Assembly: GCA_031296915.1 (NCBI GenBank)
Contig: JAVDPC010000029.1
Coordinates: 1 to 64,000 of the forward strand
DNA: 64,000 nucleotides
Origin: Cerasicoccus frondis
Lineage (GTDB): Bacteria; Verrucomicrobiota; Verrucomicrobiia; Opitutales; Cerasicoccaceae
Reading direction: 5' to 3'
Of the stretch, positions 20,673-29,789 are shown piece by piece. Made by a program: the position numbers and the translations under genes. The first letter of the stretch is position 1. Every line of letters starts with the position of its first letter. The notes under the pieces were generated by a model. That model was given only the letters and a program-made list of their open reading frames with translations. It was not told where the DNA came from and ran no database searches.

Positions 20673-23600
20673 ATGAGAAAACGATTCAAAAAAGCGCCTT
20701 CCCCCAAAGGTTTCGCCTTGGTGATATCCCTGATACTAATGGCCCTGATGGTGCTGCTCATGACCAGTCTCGCCACGCTGACCAGCGTAGAACTGTCATC
20801 AGCAACTCAAAGCAAACAGGACGTTGAAACCCGCGAAGTGGCGCGCTTCGCAATCCTCGAAGCCATGGGCGAACTCCAGCAATTCATGGGGCCTGACGCC
20901 CGGATCAGCGCTCGGCACGAGATCTACGATGCAGACCCCGACACCCTGGCGCTGGACAACGTGAGCAACCCTTGGCTGACCGCCATCTGGGACGCATCAG
21001 CCCCCGATCAGTTGCCTCGCACGCTCATCAGTGGCAATGACCAATCCGCCTTTGATCCCGCCAGTGCGACCAGCTATCCTGGCAACTACACTGGCCCAAC
21101 CAGCAGCGCCCTGCCCTCGCCCAATGCAGACGACGACATTGCGCTGATCTACGAAGACTCCGCCAATCCCAGCAATGATCTCTATGCGCCAAAGGAAGAC
21201 ATCGTGAACGCCGACGGCGTCACCACAGGGCGCTTTGCCTGGGTGATTCTGGACGAGGGCATCAAGACCAACCTCCACTCACAAACACATGCCAGCATAC
21301 CTGCCGAGCTCTCCCCCCTCCCCAACCAAAGCTTCACTGCTCCAGAGACAACTGGGCTTCAATTACTCGACGGCATGGCTGACTTTGACGAAGGGTCGAC
21401 GGAGCGTTCGCTGATCGAGCGTTCCATCGACATGTCCGTGCTCGATAGCCTGTCATCGGGCGGCCACTCGCTGGCGTCTGAGAATTTTCATCACGCCACG
21501 TTCAAGTCGACAGGCGTCCTTTCCAAAACCACGTACTCGTCGGATACGAATCTCTGGGGCGGCCTGAAAGTCGACCTAACCAACGCCTTGAGCGCAGATG
21601 GCCTCGACCCCAGCCTGATCGGCGAACACATTTTCCCGGCGGCCACCAGCAACCCCGGCGACGACGGCGGACCGCTCTGGGACCAGCTTCACGCCTGGGT
21701 CAACCTCTCCCCCTCTAATGGCAATACGGGCTCTGGCGCGGCGTATGCGCCGATTCCCTACGATGGCGATTCGCCGGGCGTCACGCCGGTGCTCACCCTC
21801 GTCCAGCTCCACGTAAATGTGCTCGTGCTTGAAGAAGCCACCCCAAACCAATACGCGATCTGGTATTTCCTGCAGCCTGCCTTCGTATTGTGGAACCCCT
21901 ATGACGCCGCAATAGACGCCAGTTCCTTCATCGTCGACTCCCAGTTGTCGAACAGCGGCGCCACCGAACTCAAATGGCTGCACCGCGTGGAATGGCATCC
22001 ACAGGCGTCCTCATCGGAACCCGTCATCCAATTCCCCACCTCCGGCGTGACCGAAGACGGTAATCAATATCAATACATCGGCCTGCAAACGCCTGCCTAT
22101 GGCCGCATCGCCTTCCGGCTCAACCTGAGCAGCAACCTCCAGCCGGGCGAGGCCGTTGTCTTTTCCCCACAACTGGCGGATCAGGTCATCACCAGCGCGG
22201 CGAGCCCGCTAGACCTTTACCCTGGTTACCGCAGCGGATTTTCTTTCGCATTCAAGGTCCCGAATTCCACGATGACCATTGACCCCGCCGAACATTCGCT
22301 TGCCGTCATCCAGACGATTTCCCAACAGCGGGTATCTGGCGTAGTCCGACTGGCGCGCACAGAGAGTGAACTCGCCACACAGCCGCTTCAGCATATCGAA
22401 CGGCTCAATATCTCCGGCTTCAATTCCAGCAAATACTGGGACCGTCTCTACGCCACTGGTTCGCAACTCGACATTTATGGTGAACCAGGCACATCGAACG
22501 CGCCCTTCATTGAGGACATTGGCGCGAACTTCTCTTACCGTGCAGGCCAGAAATTCGCCCATAGTCGGCTGGAAGAACACGAAGCCACCAGCACATCCGG
22601 CGCGGAGTATTTCCGCATCCAATGGCTGGAAGACTACAACCCCACCGCCCCCTACGTCGGCCGATCGCCGCTCGAATACGAAGCCAGCTCCAGCAGTAAT
22701 GGCGGCACGGGCGACAATCCTTCCTGGATTGCCGATTTCTTCTTCACCACCGAACTCGCCTCGGCTATCGACGACGCCGAAATTCCGAACAATGGAGACA
22801 ACGCTTTCGTTGGCTTTACCGATGACGCCTCCGACAGCCTCAGTGCGCCGCTCTTTCACCTGCCGCGCACCAGCCGTGAGTTTTATTCAATCGGCGACCT
22901 GCGTCATGCCCGCCTTGGATTGGCGCAGGGTTATACCCAGGCGCAGAACTACTGGAAATGGGGCAACACCTCCCCCGCCTACGCCATCGGCAGCAGCAGC
23001 GCGAGCCCCTACCTCGAAGCCGATTCGGTCTACCGCGCAGGGTGGCCAGATTTCAGCAGCCCGGACTCAGGCGCGCCCGTTTACTACGACATGCCCTGGA
23101 ATCTCAACACCGCGCTTTGGGATGACTATTTCTTCTCCACCATTGTCGACAGCGATCTCCGCAGCTCGTCTTATCTGGCGGAAAACCCACGCATTTACGG
23201 CAAAACGGACCTCGTCGACGCCAACCTCGACTCCGCGACTGACGCCGCAGGCGAGCTCTACGTCCACGGCGCATTCAACGTCAACTCCACTTCGGTCGAA
23301 GCGTGGAAAGCGCTGCTCGCGGCCAACTTTGGCGCTGAGGTGGAAACGACCAGTGGCACCGAAAGCAATCCGGAACAAACGCCCTACCTCCGACATCCGT
23401 ATCCACGCAGCGAGGCAGTTACAGCCGACTCCAATACCCTGCCGGAAGACGCAGAATCCTACACGGGTTTTCGCACACTGAGCGAAGCGGAAATCGATAC
23501 GCTCGCCAACGCAATCGTCAAGCAGGTCAAGCTACGCGGACCCTTTGTCTCGATGGCGGAATTCGTCAACCGGGCCCCCACCCCAACCAGCCACATCAGC

Positions 23601-24107
23601 CGCACGATAACCGACCCCGATTCCTGGCGTCAAACTGGGGCACTGCAGGCCGCCATCGATGAGTCCGGCATCAATGCGTATTACTTTGATCTCAATGACG
23701 CCAGCGACGGCGACGACGACTCGCTCGAATACAGTGTCGAGGACCCCGAAAATCTCTACCTCGACAACATCATGGCCTCACGCTACTTCCGCGAGTTCAA
23801 TCGCGACGCCATGCAAGGCGCCTTCGCCGCCAACGCTCCGGGTTACCTGACGCAGGGTGATTTGCTCGCTGCTTTCGGCAGCCAGTTGACGGTGCGCTCG
23901 GACACCTTCCGCATCCGGGTTTGGGCCGAGTCGTTGAACCCACTGGGCATGCGAAACAACGAGATGTGGGCGGAAGCCGTAGTCCAACGCACCCCGAACA
24001 AACTCGACCCCAACGAAACCATCACGGATGGCGATCCGCTCAACGGCCAAGGTCGCCGATTCGTGATCACCAGCTTCCGCTGGCTCAATTCACCCGACTC
24101 GCATTAA
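20673..24107 (+). CDS. Large pseudopilin-like protein, Verru_Chthon cassette protein A type
   Basis: About 1144 aa from the ATG at 20673; an in-frame TTG two codons upstream is possible. The N-terminus has a short basic leader, then KGFALVISLILMALMVLLMT, a PilX/type IV prepilin-like hydrophobic helix with small residues before it. The long passenger is rich in Asp, Ser and Asn. It ends with RRFVITSFRWLN, as I recall from Verrucomicrobia-specific Verru_Chthon cassette A proteins, which occur in sets of pseudopilin-like proteins and may be assembled or exported by a type II/IV-like machine. No B, C or D partner is recognisable here. The family call is moderately secure, the role unknown. Confidence 0.7.
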   Translation: MRKRFKKAPSPKGFALVISLILMALMVLLMTSLATLTSVELSSATQSKQDVETREVARFAILEAMGELQQFMGPDARISARHEIYDADPDTLALDNVSNPWLTAIWDASAPDQLPRTLISGNDQSAFDPASATSYPGNYTGPTSSALPSPNADDDIALIYEDSANPSNDLYAPKEDIVNADGVTTGRFAWVILDEGIKTNLHSQTHASIPAELSPLPNQSFTAPETTGLQLLDGMADFDEGSTERSLIERSIDMSVLDSLSSGGHSLASENFHHATFKSTGVLSKTTYSSDTNLWGGLKVDLTNALSADGLDPSLIGEHIFPAATSNPGDDGGPLWDQLHAWVNLSPSNGNTGSGAAYAPIPYDGDSPGVTPVLTLVQLHVNVLVLEEATPNQYAIWYFLQPAFVLWNPYDAAIDASSFIVDSQLSNSGATELKWLHRVEWHPQASSSEPVIQFPTSGVTEDGNQYQYIGLQTPAYGRIAFRLNLSSNLQPGEAVVFSPQLADQVITSAASPLDLYPGYRSGFSFAFKVPNSTMTIDPAEHSLAVIQTISQQRVSGVVRLARTESELATQPLQHIERLNISGFNSSKYWDRLYATGSQLDIYGEPGTSNAPFIEDIGANFSYRAGQKFAHSRLEEHEATSTSGAEYFRIQWLEDYNPTAPYVGRSPLEYEASSSSNGGTGDNPSWIADFFFTTELASAIDDAEIPNNGDNAFVGFTDDASDSLSAPLFHLPRTSREFYSIGDLRHARLGLAQGYTQAQNYWKWGNTSPAYAIGSSSASPYLEADSVYRAGWPDFSSPDSGAPVYYDMPWNLNTALWDDYFFSTIVDSDLRSSSYLAENPRIYGKTDLVDANLDSATDAAGELYVHGAFNVNSTSVEAWKALLAANFGAEVETTSGTESNPEQTPYLRHPYPRSEAVTADSNTLPEDAESYTGFRTLSEAEIDTLANAIVKQVKLRGPFVSMAEFVNRAPTPTSHISRTITDPDSWRQTGALQAAIDESGINAYYFDLNDASDGDDDSLEYSVEDPENLYLDNIMASRYFREFNRDAMQGAFAANAPGYLTQGDLLAAFGSQLTVRSDTFRIRVWAESLNPLGMRNNEMWAEAVVQRTPNKLDPNETITDGDPLNGQGRRFVITSFRWLNSPDSH

Positions 24108-24114
24108 GTCCATC

Positions 24115-24825
24115 ATGCGCTTTCTAACACTCGCCCAAATTCTTGCCCTAATCTGCTTCATGATGCCCTTGGCGCATGCTCAGGAGGCGCCCCCTAGCGT
24201 TCATTGCCAAGTTAGCCTTTACCTGGTGGGCGGTCGCGCCAAAGGCGCGCAAGCTGTCGCCCGCGGAGCTGAACGGAAAACGGAAAAACTGTATTACTTC
24301 AGTTCCGGCGAAGCGCATGAGATTTCCATCAAGGCTGGCCAACGCACGCCAGAGTTTCCCTACATCGGCGATCCGGAGTTTAAGCTTTACCGTCGCAGCG
24401 GGACCGATGCGGCTGGTCAGCCCGCGTATTCACTAGTCGCATCTCAACGCCTGAGTCTCGACGAACAGCGCACGATGCTGACCCTGGTTGAGCAGGGGCA
24501 ACACTATGCCCTCCTGCCGCTCGATCTCGCCCGTATTGAAGCAGCTTCCAACGAGGCGCTCGTTCTCAATCTGGGCAACCTGACAATCGCTTGTCTGGCG
24601 GGCGACCAGAAGTTCACTTTGCAACCGCTTGAGTCCAGACAGATTTCGCTCCGCCCGGTCGGCTCAGACCTGCAATTTGAAATCAAATGCGCCGCCCAAC
24701 TCCAGGACGATTGGGCCATCGTTTATTCCGGCTCCCAAACGGTGCGAAAAGGCAGCCATTACGTATTTCTGCTGCTGCCAGAAGACGACGGCAGTGTCTA
24801 TCGCGTCATTCGCTTTCGCGTTTAG
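24115..24825 (+). CDS. Secreted protein of unknown function next to the pseudopilin-like gene
   Basis: 236 aa. Signal peptide (LAQILALICFMMPLAHA). The rest looks all-beta, with no recognised domain. It starts 7 bp after the pseudopilin-like gene's stop, so the two are almost certainly one operon, and a joint role at the cell surface is a fair inference. Confidence 0.7.
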   Translation: MRFLTLAQILALICFMMPLAHAQEAPPSVHCQVSLYLVGGRAKGAQAVARGAERKTEKLYYFSSGEAHEISIKAGQRTPEFPYIGDPEFKLYRRSGTDAAGQPAYSLVASQRLSLDEQRTMLTLVEQGQHYALLPLDLARIEAASNEALVLNLGNLTIACLAGDQKFTLQPLESRQISLRPVGSDLQFEIKCAAQLQDDWAIVYSGSQTVRKGSHYVFLLLPEDDGSVYRVIRFRV

Positions 24826-24848
24826 GGATTACCAGCGTCGCTGGCGTA

Positions 24849-25541
24849 TCACTGCTCAATGCGCTTTAGCGTGAAGAAACGGTTGCCGCCCAAGGCGCCG
24901 TAATCCCGATCAGGAATCTTCACAAAATAGCCCTTAGGATGAAATTTTGGATGGTTCGTCATCCAGGCGTAAGATCCGCCCGTAACCGGAGTGCCGCCAA
25001 CATAGGTCAGGTTGCCAAAGCGATCCACCACCCGCAGCTCACCCGCGAAATATTCGTTACTGATCGCGACCGCATAGTTGAGCAAACGCGCAAAACGGCC
25101 CGGCTTCCCCTGCCCGGCAATGCCAGTCAGGTATTGAATGCGCTCATGCACGCGTGGGACCATCGCCAATTGCCCGTTCGCCTCACGGTAAAAGCCATCC
25201 ACCTGCCCACGCACGCCCCCCGCTGTGATCACATCGAGAATATTTGCCGAATTGGTGTCCGCCACCTGCATCCGCGTATAGGGCTTGGGCAAAGCAACGC
25301 TACGCGCGTGCAACGTCAACAAAATGGCCTCCATCGCCGCCCGTGAATCCGACTCCGACACGTAGCCATGCTCTCCGGGAAAAGGCGCTTCGTTGATTAA
25401 TAACCTCGCCAAAAAGCCCTGGGCCGATTGGGAAGGCGGCAGTTCGACTACGGCAATAGCACTGTGCCCAGCCCAGAGCCAGCAAGCAGCAAGCGCCAAT
25501 ATCCTCCCGAAGGCTCCAGTAGTAAGCATGACGCCTATCAT
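24849..25541 (-). CDS. Secreted protein, weak SleB-like (cell-wall hydrolase) pattern
   Basis: 230 aa from the ATG at 25541 (25529 also possible), starting just before a signal-peptide-like segment (GRILALAACWLWAGHSAIA). The FLARLLINEAPFPGEHGY segment, a following helix and a central GQVDGFY recall cell-wall hydrolase SleB-type domains, but the match is weak. It is convergent with the upstream pair. Confidence 0.6.
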   Translation of the reverse strand: MIGVMLTTGAFGRILALAACWLWAGHSAIAVVELPPSQSAQGFLARLLINEAPFPGEHGYVSESDSRAAMEAILLTLHARSVALPKPYTRMQVADTNSANILDVITAGGVRGQVDGFYREANGQLAMVPRVHERIQYLTGIAGQGKPGRFARLLNYAVAISNEYFAGELRVVDRFGNLTYVGGTPVTGGSYAWMTNHPKFHPKGYFVKIPDRDYGALGGNRFFTLKRIEQ

Positions 25542-25676
25542 GCAAACTGAGAACCTTGGAGACAAGTTCTTAGATCCCCTATGCGAGTAAACCCTGGAAC
25601 CGACAAATTTACAGGGCAATGAACCTTATGCTAATTTAATGGCCCAAATCCCATTAAGACTTATTATGCCAGAGTC

Positions 25677-26444
25677 ATGAAGCCCTACTGTTATTTATTC
25701 GCCCTCGTCGCAGCGCCATCCGTGTTTGGATTTGGCACGCTGATCCAAACGTTCGAATCCGGCGAAGACACTTCGGACTGGGGGAACTCATTTTGGGATG
25801 CGCCAGCTGGCTTTACCGCGACAACGCCCAGCTTCCTTGATTCATCTATTGGCGGCGCGCAAGCTGGCTATGGCAGCACTTCAGATGGCCAGGATGCCCG
25901 TCGGGTCTATAAATTCAACACGGCCAACCTCGACTATACCAGTGAATACACCATTTCACTGTACATAGTCCTTTCCTCAGACAGCATCCCCAGCAGCGGC
26001 GAGTTCTCGGTGATCAACGGTAACTATGGTGGCGAAAGCTTTGGCGATCTACGCGTTGTTTCCGACGGCGATAACCTCGACTGGGAAGCTCGGGATGACT
26101 CTGTCTTTCAAGATGTCGGCATCGATCTCGCCGCCGACACGCCATACTTCATCCAGTTTACCATCAAACCTGAAACGGCTACCTACGACGTTTACGTTGC
26201 CGAAGTAGATACATTTGGAGTTGTTCAGGAATCCGGCTCCCTGACTGACCTGTCAATCGCATCCTACGTCATCACCAATGACAACTACAGCACGCTCCGG
26301 GTTCATGCGAACGCCTCGGCGGGCACACTCGATTTTGCTGCTGACAACATCAACATTGCCAACGTCCCCGAGCCGCGAGCATTCGCGGCTTTGGCCGGAT
26401 GCGTCGCTCTCGCGGCAGTGTGGCGACGTCGGCAGCAAAGCTAG
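25677..26444 (+). CDS. PEP-CTERM sorted exported protein
   Basis: 255 aa. It has an N-terminal signal peptide (YLFALVAAPSVFGFG) and a C-terminal tail NVPEPRAFAALAGCVALAAVWRRR, that is the VPEP motif, a hydrophobic helix and a basic end, recognised by exosortase for surface sorting. The body is a beta-rich, lectin/laminin-like sandwich (TFESGEDTSDWGN, LYIVLSSDSIP), possibly carbohydrate-binding. No exosortase is in the window. Confidence 0.85.
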   Translation: MKPYCYLFALVAAPSVFGFGTLIQTFESGEDTSDWGNSFWDAPAGFTATTPSFLDSSIGGAQAGYGSTSDGQDARRVYKFNTANLDYTSEYTISLYIVLSSDSIPSSGEFSVINGNYGGESFGDLRVVSDGDNLDWEARDDSVFQDVGIDLAADTPYFIQFTIKPETATYDVYVAEVDTFGVVQESGSLTDLSIASYVITNDNYSTLRVHANASAGTLDFAADNINIANVPEPRAFAALAGCVALAAVWRRRQQS

Positions 26445-26455
26445 GCACGTTTCAT

Positions 26456-27091
26456 CTAATCGCCACTCTGGCTTTCCTGGTATTCGTCGATGATCGCCTG
26501 ATGCAGACGGCTGGCGTTCAGCCCAACCATCACCCGATCGCCCACGATGAATGCGGGGCCATGCGTCAGCCCATGCTGTTCCAACAGCTCACGACCACGA
26601 GTTGATTTGATTGCGTCATAAACAACGTAATGAAAATCCTGCCCGGTCAGGAACCGCTTCACCTCCGTCGTATGGGGCGTATTGTCGGAGACAACGACGA
26701 TCACGCGCACGTGCTCTTTCGCTTCATCATATAAATCGTAACCAGACTTCGGCTTTCCTGAGGCGGATGAGAACTTAGGCTGCTTTAGCAATTCGCGGCT
26801 CTCTTCGCTCAACCGCTTCAGCGGGAAAGTGAAACGCTGCTCATCAACGGTTCGAATAATTTCCACTTCCCCATCCCGAACGGCCACTACCCGGCAGGAG
26901 AGCGTCCGCCCCTCAACATCCGTTAATTCGACCGTCTGAGAAAACGGATTCTTTAATTTTTCCAGGAATGACGTCTCTTCCAGATTACCGTCATTGCTCG
27001 CTGACAGCAGCGAAGAAATATCCACGTCCCTCCATTGAACGAAGGCCACGCCGAGCAAGACAAATAACAGACCTGCAAAAATCCATTTCAC
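26456..27091 (-). CDS. Membrane-anchored SHD1-like/glutaredoxin-fold protein lacking the CxxC motif
   Basis: 211 aa. One N-terminal transmembrane helix (WIFAGLLFVLLGVAFVQW) is followed by an SHD1-like beta domain (about 50-100: VELTDVEGRTLSCRVVAV, FPLKRLSEESREL). The last roughly 85 residues have the glutaredoxin pattern: strand VIVVVS, active-site position, helix, then the cis-Pro-like region GPAFIVGDRVMVG. Where a glutaredoxin has CPYC this protein has NTPHT, so redox activity is probably lost and the domain may bind instead. It faces the periplasm by its single helix, in an orientation I cannot fix. Confidence 0.75.
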   Translation of the reverse strand: MKWIFAGLLFVLLGVAFVQWRDVDISSLLSASNDGNLEETSFLEKLKNPFSQTVELTDVEGRTLSCRVVAVRDGEVEIIRTVDEQRFTFPLKRLSEESRELLKQPKFSSASGKPKSGYDLYDEAKEHVRVIVVVSDNTPHTTEVKRFLTGQDFHYVVYDAIKSTRGRELLEQHGLTHGPAFIVGDRVMVGLNASRLHQAIIDEYQESQSGD

Positions 27092-27199
27092 ATCCGAGAA
27101 TTTGCAGAACGAAACAATCGAAAGCGAGAAGTAATCACAATTCGGGAATAAAAATTACGGAATCAAATGAGGGCGCGCACAACCCGTTATCAACAAAAA

Positions 27200-27225
27200 A
27201 ACCCAGGCCAAGAACGACCTGGGTT
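27200..27225 (-). terminator. Rho-independent terminator after transaldolase
   Basis: AACCCAGG (27200-27207) pairs with CCTGGGTT (27218-27225); on the minus strand the stem runs into a T tract just beyond 27200. It ends the tal transcript. Confidence 0.88.
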
Positions 27226-27248
27226 CGTGAAAAATAGGACTCGGCGAC

Positions 27249-28220
27249 TTAAAGCGCGGCGAGGATCTTCTTTTCGAGTTTGACGATGTCGACACCGAAG
27301 CGACGGATGCCGTCGGAGAGCTTCTCGGTCGCCATTTGATCTTCGTTGAGCATCCAACGGAAGGTCTTTTCGTCCATCGAGATCTTCTCGACATCGGCTT
27401 CCTTGGCGCTCGCGGCGTCGAGCTTCTTTTCAAGCACGCCTTCGGTCGCGGCCAGTTCACCCAAGAGCTTCGGGCTAATGGTCAATAGGTCGCAGCCGGC
27501 CAGCTCGATGATTTCGCTGGTGTTGCGGAAGCTCGCGCCCATGACTTCAGTCTCGTAGCCGAACTTCTTGTAATACGTGTAGATCGCCTGCACGGACTGC
27601 ACGCCCGGGTCTTCGGCGCCGACGTATTCCTTGCCAGTCGAAGCCTTATACCAGTCGAGAATGCGACCAACAAACGGCGAGATCAATTGTGCGCCGACTT
27701 CCGCTGCGCCAATGGCCTGCGCCATGGAGAAGAGCAGCGTCATGTTGCAGTTAATGCCGTCCTTCTTGAGGATTTCTGCGGCCTTAATCCCTTCCCAGGT
27801 CGTCGCCAGCTTGATGAGGATGCGCTCGCGGGAAATGCCGTTCTTTTCATACAAGGCAATGATATCGTGGGCGAGGTCGACGCTGCCCTCGATGTCAAAA
27901 GACAAACGGGCGTCGACTTCCGTGGATACGCGACCGGGGACAATTTTCAGAATCTCGGAGCCAAAAGCGACCAGGAGGTCGATCATGACTTGGCGGCTCA
28001 AGGCGTCGCCCGTCAGGCTCGAGCCCTTGTTATCAGCAATCGCCTTGTCAAAGAGTGCGCCGTATTCAGGCATTTCCACCGCAGAGTAAATGAGGGACGG
28101 ATTCGTGGTCGCGTCCTGCGGCTGGTATTCCTTCATGGACTCAAAATCGCCGGTGTCCGCAACCACCTTGGTGTATTGCTTGAGGGATTCGAGTTGGTTC
28201 GTGGCTGTTTGGGTGCTCAT
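27249..28220 (-). CDS. tal: Transaldolase
   Basis: 323 aa, TalB type. Motifs: DATTNPSL (36-43) and the Schiff-base lysine in LIKLATTWEG (Lys137). It transfers dihydroxyacetone units between sugar phosphates in the non-oxidative pentose phosphate pathway. It is monocistronic, ends in a strong terminator, and has its promoter in the 98-bp gap before the DUF423 gene. Confidence 0.95.
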   Translation of the reverse strand: MSTQTATNQLESLKQYTKVVADTGDFESMKEYQPQDATTNPSLIYSAVEMPEYGALFDKAIADNKGSSLTGDALSRQVMIDLLVAFGSEILKIVPGRVSTEVDARLSFDIEGSVDLAHDIIALYEKNGISRERILIKLATTWEGIKAAEILKKDGINCNMTLLFSMAQAIGAAEVGAQLISPFVGRILDWYKASTGKEYVGAEDPGVQSVQAIYTYYKKFGYETEVMGASFRNTSEIIELAGCDLLTISPKLLGELAATEGVLEKKLDAASAKEADVEKISMDEKTFRWMLNEDQMATEKLSDGIRRFGVDIVKLEKKILAAL

Positions 28221-28319
28221 GTTGTGGTATTTGATAGGTATGGCAGTGTGGCCAATGGTTTAGTGGTTTCTTAATTAGCCAGCGTGTTTGCTGAACATGA
28301 CACCAAAGGCGGAGCAACT

Positions 28320-28727
28320 TCAATCCTTAAGCGCAGATTTAACGGCAATTACCGCCAGAATCCCCCAGCCGACCAGAAAACAAATCCCACCCAGTGGCGT
28401 GATAGGCCCCAGCCAGCGCAAACCACTCAGACAAAGCCAATACAACGAGCCGCTGAAAAGCAAAACGCCCAGCACGAAAAACGCCGCTGCAACCGTGATC
28501 GCCCGTCCCTTAACCGGGGCCAAGCCCAGCGCCAGTAGCGCCAGCGCATGCCAGAACTGGTAATCCGCCGCCGTCTGCCAGGTTTCGGCCTTTCCGCTCG
28601 CCTCCAACATATCCTTAAGCCCGTGAGCCCCAAAAGCGCCCAACGCCACCGCGAGAAAGGCCAGCACGGCAGCGGTCGCTACTAGACATGGATTAGAAAA
28701 ATAAGCTGTTCGATTGTGTTCACTCAT
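28320..28727 (-). CDS. DUF423 membrane protein
   Basis: 135 aa from the ATG at 28727. Four predicted hydrophobic helices and the family start pattern FLAVALGAFGAHGLKD identify DUF423 (YwdK/YgdD type). The function is unknown; it sits in the inner membrane. The gap to tal is about 98 bp. Confidence 0.88.
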   Translation of the reverse strand: MSEHNRTAYFSNPCLVATAAVLAFLAVALGAFGAHGLKDMLEASGKAETWQTAADYQFWHALALLALGLAPVKGRAITVAAAFFVLGVLLFSGSLYWLCLSGLRWLGPITPLGGICFLVGWGILAVIAVKSALKD

Positions 28728-28934
28728 ACAAAGATACCCTTGGTTTTTGCACAAAATCCAAAGTATTAGGGACTTTTGTGGCGGTTATGTAAAGAAAGAC
28801 AACTAATCGGCATACGACATGCTCAAACAAAATTCGAAAAAAATCTTGTTTTTTTGAACGTATTTTGAAATTGTTCGTCCTGTTGAGCCTAACCAGCTCA
28901 AAAAACTAGCAAACAAACCTAACTGACACACAAA

Positions 28935-29681
28935 ATGAAAAAGACCATCGCGACTATCGCTCTTGCTGGCGTCGCAACGGCAGCTTCCGCTGATTTCCTC
29001 AGCGATCTGTCCATCGCCGGCACCTTCGACTACGAATCGGAATACGTTTTCCGTTCGTCCAAGCTCGCTCAAGAGTCCTTCCAGCCAAGCGTTGACTTCG
29101 GCTACTCGGTACTCGGCGGCGACCTCTATGCTGGTATCTGGACCATGCAGCCGATCTCTGCTGGTTACGCCAACGAAATCGATTTCTACACCGGTTATGC
29201 ATACCCGGTGACCGACATCTTCACCGTTGATGCTGGTTTCACATACTACTACTACCCAGACACCGGTGTTGGTGGCCTGACTCGTAGCCGTGAAGTCTTC
29301 CTCGGTGCTTCCGCTGACGTTCTCCTCAGCCCTGCTGTTTACTTCTACTATGACGTAGACCTCGAGCAGACTGTATTTGAGTTCTCCATCGGTTACAGCC
29401 TCGACCTCGGCGAATACGCCAGCGTTGAAGGTCTGTCCCTCGACACCGGTGCATACCTTGGCTTCGTCGACACGCAAGACGTAGGCGGCCTCGGTGGCGG
29501 TCTCCACAACGGTTACACCTACGGTGGCATCACTCTCGACCTCGTTTACGCTCTCAACGAGAACGTATCCAGCTCGATCGGTGGTCGCTGGTCCATCAAC
29601 AACGACGGCAAGGGTGCTGGCGTAAATGTTGGCGGCGAGTCCAAGCTCTGGTTCGGTGCGACCCTCGGCTTCGCTTACTAA
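28935..29681 (+). CDS. Outer-membrane beta-barrel protein, Gcw_chp/porin-like
   Basis: 248 aa. A cleavable signal peptide (MKKTIATIALAGVATAASA) is followed by alternating strands rich in Tyr, Gly and Asp (YYYYPDTG, FYYDVDLE) and a C-terminal aromatic residue (GFAY), typical of barrels. The N-terminal SIAGTFDYESEYVFR pattern recalls the Gcw_chp (TIGR02001-like) family. Codons are distinctly GCT/GGT/GTT-rich relative to neighbours, suggesting very high expression. A strong terminator follows. Confidence 0.8.
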   Translation: MKKTIATIALAGVATAASADFLSDLSIAGTFDYESEYVFRSSKLAQESFQPSVDFGYSVLGGDLYAGIWTMQPISAGYANEIDFYTGYAYPVTDIFTVDAGFTYYYYPDTGVGGLTRSREVFLGASADVLLSPAVYFYYDVDLEQTVFEFSIGYSLDLGEYASVEGLSLDTGAYLGFVDTQDVGGLGGGLHNGYTYGGITLDLVYALNENVSSSIGGRWSINNDGKGAGVNVGGESKLWFGATLGFAY

Positions 29682-29711
29682 GCCTAGTCTGAGCTAACAC
29701 TCATCACTTTC

Positions 29712-29744
29712 AAACCCGCGCTGGTCAATCCAGCGCGGGTTTTT
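29712..29744 (+). terminator. Rho-independent terminator of the outer-membrane protein gene
   Basis: AACCCGCGCTGG (29713-29724) pairs with CCAGCGCGGGTT (29730-29741), a 12-bp stem with a short loop followed by T residues. Confidence 0.93.
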
Positions 29745-29789
29745 GCTTTCCTGATGTCGGCAATTTGCTTTTGCTGATCCCTTTCCACC

